From Neurospora intermedia (Eukaryota > Ascomycota > Sordariomycetes > Sordariales > Sordariaceae): a stretch of 64,000 nt of DNA. Where the stretch lies: NCBI GenBank assembly GCA_037102815.1, contig BTPP01000008.1, positions 2,108,001 through 2,172,000 of the forward strand. Reading direction: 5' to 3'. How positions within the stretch are numbered: position 1 is the stretch's first letter; every line of letters begins with the position of its first letter. Positions 58,336-64,000 of this stretch are shown here, in pieces. A model generated the notes under the pieces. The model saw only the letters and a program-made list of their open reading frames with translations. It was not told where the DNA came from and made no database searches. A program made the translations under genes and the position numbers.

Positions 58336-61300
58336 AAGACTCTTTGTCCGAGACCGGCGGAAGTGAGAATGCAGTTGGAGGTTTGGGGGTGAAGACTGGA
58401 GTTGAGGAGGTCACGGTGAGCCCTGAGGAGGTGGAACTACCTACTTCACCTGAAGTCAATCCTGAGGAGGTGCTAGAACTGCCATCTGCTCCCTCGGTTC
58501 TTCTTCTCTCTGATGCTGCTGGGGAACTTGACGAAGCCGTTATCAAGCCAGTTGAGCGAGACTTTGACCAGCAGCTTGAGAAAGACAACTCACTCAACCC
58601 CCAAGAGATTGAACTGCCACCTTCTCCCCCTCCAGCTATGTCCGAGATTGAGCCAATTGAACATATCATCATCAGTCAGCAATTCCAAACCGACCCATCT
58701 TCACATGCAGTCAATCCTGAAGATGTCCAGCTGCCAGCCTCTCCTTCACCTTCAGCTGAACTGGCCGAAAGCGAAAATGAGCCAATTGAACAAGGCTTCA
58801 ACCAGCGATCTCCCAGACACGCAATGAACCCTGAACCAGTTTGGTCATCAACCCTATCAGATGCTGGGGATCTCACCGAATCCGAGCCGGCGGTTGAACA
58901 AGCCAAGCAGACAACCGTGGAGCCTCTCTCACCGGCCACCACCACTGCCGACCGCGACCAGGACCAGAACCCTGACAAGGTAAGGATTCCACCTCTATCC
59001 CCCCATGTACCCAATCGGATGTCTGGAATAAGTCTTGTGCTAATCCATATGCTGCAGTTCATTGGGCAGCAATCGGACATCCCACTTTTCACGCCTGAGG
59101 CGGCTCAGCACCACGAGGAACCCGGCGACTTGGTGCTGCCAACTTCTGAGGCGGCGACTACTAACCTTCCCTCGTCTTCTTCCCCACTCCTTCCTTGTCG
59201 TTCTTCCCGCTCTTCCATGTCTGGTGCTTCTGAAGAGCTTCCATCCGAAACTACCTCTCCTAACCTTGTTTCAACTACTACCTCTACTGCCGCTACTATT
59301 GCTACAACAACTATCGCTGCCACTGCCACTACAAGCACTGCTGCTGCTGTCAACACCGCGTCGTCCCAGGCTACCCACGAGCATGCCCCGTTACAACGCG
59401 CGGCCGCTGCTCGTTCTTCTATTTCCTCCTCTTCTTCTTCACTTAGAATGACTGAGCCTGAAGAAGTGGAGCTCCCTCCATCTCCCTCATCACCGGCGCC
59501 GCCGCACCATACTGCGCCCAGACCTGAGGAGGTGGAGTTGCCGGCTTCGCCTGTTCCTGTCACTGTCAATGTCAATGTCAACGAGGCTCATCACCACCAC
59601 CAATTCGCTCAAGATATCGACGTCGACGACACCAAGCCTAAAGGCGATCAGCACGTCGAGGATGATCCCAAGTCAGACAACGAACTAAGCCTTGGCCAGC
59701 ACGCTGACCAACGTGGCCAACACCCTATTTCCGAGATCAGACCCACAGATATCCGACTGCCGCTCTCACCGAAGGTTACCCCTGAAGGTGTGGTGGAGCT
59801 TCCCGCCTCCCCTGATTCAGAATCCACACCTATCATCATCGACGAACAGCTTCAGCTTCAGCCGCTGCATTCTTCTCATGGTGAGGACGAACAACAACTT
59901 TCTTCTCAATCACCACCACCCAAGGTCACCACCACTGCCGATGCTAATGCGCAACTACCGTCATCCTTGGAGTCCCCTGCTGTTCTAATGGCCGTCCCAA
60001 GCTCCCTGGACATGCCACCACCCGAGGATATTGAACTGCCGCCCTCACCTGCTGATGTGGTGGAGCATCGAGAGGAGAAACCAATCGTCACTGAGATTCA
60101 TGAGCATGTCAAGTCACCTTTTGGCGGTCATCAAGATGTAAAGATTCCGGCTGATCGTGAGTATTCGGCTGCTCATTCCGAGGTTCTAACTGCTGCGGCT
60201 GAGCTTTCTGAAGTGGAGGAGAATTCTGCGTCCCAGTCGAAGCAAAAGACGTTGGCTGAAGAGTTGGAGGAGCTCGATGGGTCTGGGTCTCCTTCTCCTG
60301 CAGTTGATAACCGAGATGCGGAGCTTGCATCTCTTGCTGGACTTACCAAGGATGCAGAACTCGCATCTGCACACTCATCGCCCATGGTCGCACCTACGGA
60401 TATAGAGCTCCCAGCCTCACCTTCTCCCAAGCCTGAGGCCGATGACCAAGGCAAGGACCTTCCAGTTACAACCGAGTCCCACGAAGCCACCGCCAATGTT
60501 ACAATCCCAACTTGGACTTCGCCCACGGTCTCGCCCAAGGTCAAGCCAGAAAACATTGAGCTTCCACCTTCTCCACAGCGCCCTCAGCTCTTGCCCTCAC
60601 CTAATATCGTACCCGGCTATCAATTCTCGCCTGAGCCTATCTCTGACGATGAGGGACTACCGCTATCACCTGACGATGAGTTTGAGGATGATGATGACGA
60701 TGATGGGTCGCCAGTTGATGTCGAGCAATACGAGCGGAGTTTTAGTGATGATCCCCAGGAGGGGTTCACGTCTTCGCCTGATGAGGGAACAGTCGATCAT
60801 GTTGAAGTCCAGCATTCTCCTCCTCCCCAAGATTCACCTGCACCCGCATCGTCGTCGTCGCCAAGAATCTCACCAGCGCAAGTGGAACTCCCCGCATCTC
60901 CTGTCAAGTCGCCCAATTTCGCTCCTGCTTCGTCGTCCCCTTCGCCCGAGAGCACACCCGAGGACGCGGTGCTTTCGCCTGCGCTTGAGGCGGCAACGGA
61001 GTTCACGCCTTCTTCGCCTGTGGAGCGCTCGGTTCCTTCGACTAAGGATACTACTATGTTTGAGGAAAGGGCTGTTTCGGCCGCACCTGTACCTGTACCT
61101 GCACTTAAAGAGGAAACCGTTCAATTTGCGCATGCGCCGTCGTCCGAAGTGCAACACCCAGTTTCGCCCAAGATTTCATCCGAAGATGTGGGATTGCCAA
61201 AGTCGCTTTTGCCTGAGGCTGAACGCGAGAATTTGGAGCTTCCGATTACTGCCGCTGCTGCTCAATTGCCTGAAGATGTTGAGCTGCCAATGTCGCCTGC

Positions 61301-64000
61301 CGAGACTGAACCCAAAAACCTCGAGCTGCCAATGGCGAGTGAGATTCTAACTGGCCACGAGCTCCCGACTTCCACTTCGCCAAAGATTGCACCCGAGGAG
61401 GTGGAGCTACCGATGTCGCCTGAGATTGAAGTCCCGACTCCCGCCCACGAAGTCATCCACAGTCTCGGAAATCAATCTGACAACATCAATGAAGTCTCAT
61501 CTTCGCCCAAGATCGCGCCTGCGGACATCGAACTCCCAACCTCGCCTGTGGAAGAAATCTCACCCGCGTCTGAAGAACTCCCCACCTCTCCCGAAAACAA
61601 CGTCCTAGGCTCACCCAAGACACTCCCTGGAGATTCTGGTTTGCCCGAGTCGCATTTGACCGAGGCGCAAGTTGAAGAAGAGATGGATCTTCCGACTGTC
61701 GCTGAGCAGGATAGCCAAATCGTCGACGAACAATCTGATGATCATTTCGAAGGTTCTGCTTCGCACAAGATTGGTCCTCAGGTTGAGCTTCCTGCTTCTC
61801 CTGTGAATGAGGCTGCGCCTGGGGATGTCGAGCTTCCGCGCTCACCCGTGCCTGAGAACGTTGAACTGGATGTCGATGAGATTCAGCACTTGCATTCGAG
61901 ACATATTATCCCGCCGGGTGTTCAGCGCGGGGCTTCGACTGAGATTGGTCCTGAGGAGGTGCAATCCCTGACTTTGCCTGAGGTTGATCCTGAGGAGGTG
62001 GAGGTTCCTGCTTCTCCCGTGAACGAGGCCGCGCCAGAGGATATTGAGGTCCAAAAATCGCCTTCGCCTGCTGAACTGGACGTTGATGAGATGCAGCACT
62101 TGCATTCTAGTCAGATTCTTCCTCCACATATTCAGCGTGCGGATTCGACCTGGGGTGAGGCTGAGCTTGAGGTTGGACTTCCTGCCTCACCTTCGGCTGA
62201 AACTGCACCCAAGGAGGATGAGCTTCCTGCTTCTCCTGTGAACAAGGCCATTCCTGAGACTATCGAAGTCCAACAATCGCCTTCGCCTACTAAGCTGGAT
62301 GTTACCGAGCTTCAGCACTTGCATTCTAGTCAGATTATCCCGCCGGGTCTTCAACGTTCAACTTCCCCTGCAAAATTCTACGAAGAGGTGCAATCCCCGG
62401 CTTCGCCAAAGGTTGTTGCCGAAGAGGTTGAGCCGGCTTCTCCTGTGAACGAGGCCGCGCCAGAGGATATTGAGGTCCAAAAATCACTTTCGCCTGCTGA
62501 ACTGGACGTTGATGAGATGCAGCACTTACATTCGCGCCAGATTATTCCTCCGCATATCAAGCACACGGCTTCGCCTGAGACTGTTCCTGAGGTTGAAGTC
62601 CCGCGCTCACCTTCGCCCGGAGCTGAACTGGACATTGATGAGATTCAGCACTTGCACTCGAGTCAAATTCTTCCTCCACACATTCAGCATGCGGATTCGA
62701 CGTGGGGTGAGGTTGATCCTGAGGACGTTGATCTTCCGACTGCGCCTGTGGAGGAGATCGTATACGAAGAGGTTCCAACGCAGGCTTCGTCCAAGGTTGT
62801 CTCTGAAGAGGTTGAGCATCCAACTTCAACTCCATCTTCGCCCAAGATCGCAGCCGAAGAAATGGACGTCCCGCGCTCACCTTCGCCTGTGAAGGACCTG
62901 GATATTACCGAGCTTCAGCATCAGCATTCAACTCAGATCATTCCTCCCCATCTCCAAGGCTCCGTGTCACCTACAGCCCAGGCCCAGGCCGTTCCCGAAG
63001 AGATTGAGCTCCCTGCTTCGCCAATGGAAAATTTCACACCTGAGGAGGTTGAACTGCCACGTTCATCTTCACCAGTGGAGGCGAAATTGGATATCGCCGA
63101 GATGCAGCATGAACACTCGGCTCAGAGCCTTCCTCTGTACGTTCAACGTGCTGATTCAACTTGGGGTGAGGTTGATCCTGAGGACGTTGATCTGCCGACT
63201 GCGCCTCTTGAGAAGATCACACCCGCGGAGGTTGATCTTTCAGTATCGCCATCGCCCGTCAAAGATGAATTGGATGGTTCCGAGCTCCAGGCTGCTCCCG
63301 AAGACGTTGAGCTCCCAGCTTCTGAGCCTACCTCGCCCAAGATCACACCGGAAGAAACCGAGGTTCCACGCTCGCCGTCGCCTTTCGACGAGTCCAAGAT
63401 TACTGAGCTTCAACATCTGCATTCGGCCCAGATCATTCCCAGGAACATTCAATTCGCGGCTTCATCTTCCGGCTCGCCAAAGATCACTCCGGAGGAAGTT
63501 GAACTGCCTGCTTCACCTGCGGAGGAAGTGGACGTTGATGAACTTCAGCGATTCCACTCAAGCCAGATCATTCCTCCGCATATTGAGCGCTCCGCTTCGC
63601 CATCTGTTGATGAGGTTGTTCCTGAGAATGTTGAACTTCTGGGTTCCCCGCAGATTGTTCCAAATGCCGAGGAAGTGGAAGTTTCCGCTTTGTCTGAGCC
63701 TGAGTTTGACGCTGAGCCTAAGATTACACCTGAGGAGATTGAACTTCCAGTTTCGCCTGTGGAGCAAGTGGACATTGAGCAGCTGCAACATTTGCACTCG
63801 CGCCAGATCATCCCTCCGCATATCCAGCGTTCTGCCTCGCCTTCTCCTAACGCTGAACTTCTGGTCTCACCCAAGGTTACTCCTGAAGAGGTAGAGCTCC
63901 CAGCTTCTCCTGAACTCGTCCCTCAAGACATTGAGCTTCCAGCTTCGCCAATCGACGAGCCCGAACAAGCTGAACTTCCGATTCTTACTAAGGAATCCGA
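54675..64000 (+). CDS. lah: Giant leashin-like C-terminal half (LAH-2-like), open to the window end
   Basis: This frame is open from before ATG 54675 to the last base of the window, over 3000 codons, with one further in-frame intron (58980-59057, 78 nt, GTAAGG donor, GCTAAT branch, CTGCAG acceptor). It can be reached from the upstream exons through the acceptor at 54648 or begin at ATG 54675. Parts: an acidic/Lys-rich start (MSDPFTIGGG, KKGRKRRNSS, KKTRRNRRGRKGK) and a short coiled coil (VAQLHAQLAQLTDLVQQLV). Next is a Gly/Glu/Asp/His/Gln-rich stretch (55593-58335) that overlaps the basic frame, then many (E/D)-(V/I)-E-LP-x-SP repeats and ten QHLHS-x-QIIPPHIQR repeats. The last two parts read as authentic protein; the overlapped stretch looks like a frame kept open for passage. 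The C-terminal domain lies beyond the window. Confidence 0.6.
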   Translation, partial: MSDPFTIGGGPKDVPPPEPIPEVPSKPIPDVGSDTATPTSEANKELGGTVRPSGKKGRKRRNSSLAIATDKEEDVNANNSEAEEGDLDTQPSGSAPGKKTRRNRRGRKGKDKSAPSSPSVDTEGTEDQEASDGDEEPSSSSSQDANAGAAGDASQKKRKNRKKGSQASSGLMSPPLEPNAEVAQLHAQLAQLTDLVQQLVVEKTRNSSADQGRSRRNSSVTKGNPKIRRTSSGGGGGDSEAHYDSDGNSIHGEDEELDDDDDAETAAADETTKAKRFMGVPYRRGSKSKSDKGEKGDKAKDKHQQQVGEDPTSELEHAVLKTTPREEDEQTGNSPQIRDVTAADNERTQQELFAIDNVNVNVIKNESRDSEAGVEFALGQQVVIERQGDEHADEQSGAEPAEQLQQGRGGGRSGRGQTAGPVQVSAVSQQAGQEQGAPSNERLVEDEGRAQSGTDSRDGVRGLGAGGRGDFASAEAGHDQSRHDGHEESGQAGLQEAEGVVGGWGDRSSQTRDGNGCGDGVDQSGDCVDHATEGVVGHDEEGVFGHDSYHVQATSELGSAVRDRVDFRIHQAEHDEEGRVGNDSGSVEATVEHGLDGRALGRAQDEHGLGVQELQHDGQDPGTVEDTGADQSGTEHRSRLTGDGQHGNQSTRESSAETRSVAGSAPTAEARNDEASVDGHEPSRLTTTAGHGGAPRIRTGSGEGEAQDARPADVRYDVKVSLDINGHGYADSGFGVQQRRTGRAGAIETGIWVGVWIKLDPSPPFAALVGKEQDQQNDEDARAGRLHQEGQAPGIGGDAVGDEQTGFVRVVSGNGHQQAQQDGSDDLRDGHVQAQEEYKPRNPSPGHGLETGNWIINAAATAAAVPGETGSQPGTQVENGQLQQGDDAGADQGQERQDSYAQPPRAGHSDADAHGIVGERALERIEAVELEQQPVPRPTDARGKAEQVVDENGKSHVGLEHPVRQQDQCLPGETGKLAPGDNDQCQPDGADGRDGRALASQPSLKSDDSDHHDDDDRQEGKVKDVLQERGHPGHGEQPSVLEQSETQRRALVPDAAASDSTAARDAEAGTAQLWTGRFSTGISTGDIVGPGIALPASDIIGCSSSSAWGVGISAGNVVRVPERGDTVVRETTKGSGDGEHDESAQTGNAGENEDGDEHRESQGLEGRVGDDGDGRGEEGEEGDERGRQGELESGAEGHEGSGGHGNVYEEGQEGEGQGGLEDSLSETGGSENAVGGLGVKTGVEEVTVSPEEVELPTSPEVNPEEVLELPSAPSVLLLSDAAGELDEAVIKPVERDFDQQLEKDNSLNPQEIELPPSPPPAMSEIEPIEHIIISQQFQTDPSSHAVNPEDVQLPASPSPSAELAESENEPIEQGFNQRSPRHAMNPEPVWSSTLSDAGDLTESEPAVEQAKQTTVEPLSPATTTADRDQDQNPDKVRIPPLSPHVPNRMSGISLVLIHMLQFIGQQSDIPLFTPEAAQHHEEPGDLVLPTSEAATTNLPSSSSPLLPCRSSRSSMSGASEELPSETTSPNLVSTTTSTAATIATTTIAATATTSTAAAVNTASSQATHEHAPLQRAAAARSSISSSSSSLRMTEPEEVELPPSPSSPAPPHHTAPRPEEVELPASPVPVTVNVNVNEAHHHHQFAQDIDVDDTKPKGDQHVEDDPKSDNELSLGQHADQRGQHPISEIRPTDIRLPLSPKVTPEGVVELPASPDSESTPIIIDEQLQLQPLHSSHGEDEQQLSSQSPPPKVTTTADANAQLPSSLESPAVLMAVPSSLDMPPPEDIELPPSPADVVEHREEKPIVTEIHEHVKSPFGGHQDVKIPADREYSAAHSEVLTAAAELSEVEENSASQSKQKTLAEELEELDGSGSPSPAVDNRDAELASLAGLTKDAELASAHSSPMVAPTDIELPASPSPKPEADDQGKDLPVTTESHEATANVTIPTWTSPTVSPKVKPENIELPPSPQRPQLLPSPNIVPGYQFSPEPISDDEGLPLSPDDEFEDDDDDDGSPVDVEQYERSFSDDPQEGFTSSPDEGTVDHVEVQHSPPPQDSPAPASSSSPRISPAQVELPASPVKSPNFAPASSSPSPESTPEDAVLSPALEAATEFTPSSPVERSVPSTKDTTMFEERAVSAAPVPVPALKEETVQFAHAPSSEVQHPVSPKISSEDVGLPKSLLPEAERENLELPITAAAAQLPEDVELPMSPAETEPKNLELPMASEILTGHELPTSTSPKIAPEEVELPMSPEIEVPTPAHEVIHSLGNQSDNINEVSSSPKIAPADIELPTSPVEEISPASEELPTSPENNVLGSPKTLPGDSGLPESHLTEAQVEEEMDLPTVAEQDSQIVDEQSDDHFEGSASHKIGPQVELPASPVNEAAPGDVELPRSPVPENVELDVDEIQHLHSRHIIPPGVQRGASTEIGPEEVQSLTLPEVDPEEVEVPASPVNEAAPEDIEVQKSPSPAELDVDEMQHLHSSQILPPHIQRADSTWGEAELEVGLPASPSAETAPKEDELPASPVNKAIPETIEVQQSPSPTKLDVTELQHLHSSQIIPPGLQRSTSPAKFYEEVQSPASPKVVAEEVEPASPVNEAAPEDIEVQKSLSPAELDVDEMQHLHSRQIIPPHIKHTASPETVPEVEVPRSPSPGAELDIDEIQHLHSSQILPPHIQHADSTWGEVDPEDVDLPTAPVEEIVYEEVPTQASSKVVSEEVEHPTSTPSSPKIAAEEMDVPRSPSPVKDLDITELQHQHSTQIIPPHLQGSVSPTAQAQAVPEEIELPASPMENFTPEEVELPRSSSPVEAKLDIAEMQHEHSAQSLPLYVQRADSTWGEVDPEDVDLPTAPLEKITPAEVDLSVSPSPVKDELDGSELQAAPEDVELPASEPTSPKITPEETEVPRSPSPFDESKITELQHLHSAQIIPRNIQFAASSSGSPKITPEEVELPASPAEEVDVDELQRFHSSQIIPPHIERSASPSVDEVVPENVELLGSPQIVPNAEEVEVSALSEPEFDAEPKITPEEIELPVSPVEQVDIEQLQHLHSRQIIPPHIQRSASPSPNAELLVSPKVTPEEVELPASPELVPQDIELPASPIDEPEQAELPILTKES
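55593..55725 (+). promoter_or_regulatory. Frame-switching intron (133 nt) whose splicing or retention selects the C-terminus
   Basis: Donor GTAGGC at 55593 directly after codon CAA (phase 0), branch GCTGAC at 55701, acceptor ACAAG ending at 55725. Removal shifts reading from codons starting at positions divisible by 3 to the +1 frame, exactly in phase with SSSQSTTSTS...KMNLGIPKLG. A second acceptor, CCGCAG ending at 55701, gives a 109-nt intron that also enters the +1 frame (adding LTTNALNK). The intron has no stop in the upstream frame, so retention is translatable and leads to the giant form. Confidence 0.6.
55726..58335 (+). other. Dual-frame coding region
   Basis: Both plus-strand frames are open over these 2610 nt. 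The +1 frame encodes 869 residues of basic protein with repeats such as MKRAFSGMIPTTSKPR, MKRAVSGMIPGASKPR, INRAMTGMKSLDKL and MKRALTGMNPA, and ends with TAG 58333-58335. The 0 frame is the continuous giant frame. Repeat copies differ mostly at third positions of the +1 frame (GGC/GGA, CCT/CCG, CGA/CGG), so +1 is the frame whose amino acids are conserved. G/C-ending codons dominate here, unlike the T-ending GCT/CCT/GTT-rich neighbours. Confidence 0.65.
61850..63840 (+). repeat. Ten QHLHSxQIIPPHIQR repeats with (E/D)VELPxSP spacers
   Basis: In the giant frame the unit L-D-(V/I)-x-E-(L/I/M)-Q-H-L-H-S-x-Q-I-(I/L)-P-P-H-I-Q-R recurs about ten times (first near 61864, last near 63768). Four copies are followed by ADSTWGE or similar, and copies are separated by 50-110 residues of (E/D)-(V/I)-E-LP-x-SP units. 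His, Gln and Pro positions are nearly invariant while the flanking sequence varies. Confidence 0.8.

Noticed and set aside
60442-63894. Several 70-300 codon frames in the +1 frame over the last repeats
   Set aside because: Arg/Leu/Ser-rich echoes of the (E/D)VELPxSP repeats, interrupted by stops, with no splice link.
1-64000. tRNA, rRNA, CRISPR arrays or complete transposable elements
   Set aside because: I looked for B-box-like GTTCRANNC contexts, spaced direct repeats and terminal repeats with transposase or reverse-transcriptase motifs and found nothing convincing. A covariance-model and repeat search would be needed to exclude small RNAs.

Overview
The window is nuclear DNA of a filamentous ascomycete, most likely a Sordariomycete close to the Sordariales (Neurospora/Sordaria type). 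The signs are short introns of about 55-135 nt with GTRNGT donors and CTRAC branch points, several multi-kb intergenic regions rich in CT tracts and short tandem repeats, large exons, and gene families typical of Pezizomycotina. It is not bacterial: no operons, IS elements or CRISPR arrays were seen.

Layout. (1) 1-446: C-terminal end of a probable Ars2/Pir2-type RNA-biology protein. (2) 2.8-4.8 kb: a Cys/Trp-rich hypothetical gene and a diverged paralogue on the same strand carrying two in-frame UAGs. (3) 6.1-8.3 kb: a tandem FolB-domain (dihydroneopterin aldolase-like) protein and, convergent to it, a DUF3605 'N-acetylglucosamine-induced' protein. (4) 8.3-14 kb: no recognisable gene. (5) 14-15.7 kb: UTP-glucose-1-phosphate uridylyltransferase. 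(6) 16.2-21.9 kb: two chromatin genes head to head, an ING-family PHD protein and a Hos2-type class I histone deacetylase. (7) 21.9-26.2 kb: three further open segments in exactly the HDAC frame, separated only by single UAG codons. (8) 28-29.9 kb: an MFS transporter. (9) 32.5-36.5 kb: a WW-domain plus PhoD-like metallophosphatase fusion. (10) 40.3 kb to the window end: one giant locus resembling leashin, the Woronin-body tether, whose relatives are often annotated 'involucrin repeat protein'.

The most unusual part is the giant locus. The reading frame that continues to the window end is open without interruption from 54.65 kb. A second frame is open from about 55.6 to 58.3 kb. A 133-nt intron (55593-55725) exactly joins the upstream frame to this second frame, which encodes a basic tail with about a dozen diverged 'RA(M/L/V/F)(S/T)GM' units and ends at 58335. 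Splicing gives the basic tail; retaining the intron gives the giant acidic repeat form. T-ending codons of the basic frame avoid preceding AA-, AG- or GA-starting codons, so the second frame appears to be kept open by selection. A long intron just upstream (54257-54648) has two acceptors, one giving an early stop and one fusing to a possible independent start (ATG 54675). I recall that Neurospora leashin is described as two products (LAH-1 and LAH-2) where other species have one; this locus may show how such a split is encoded.

A second oddity is the HDAC region: 5.8 kb in one frame from the HDAC ATG to a UGA, broken only by three UAGs, with repeated protein domains on both sides of the breaks.

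All gene models were made by eye. Family names come from remembered motifs, not searches. Exon borders are given where donor, branch point, acceptor and phase agree.
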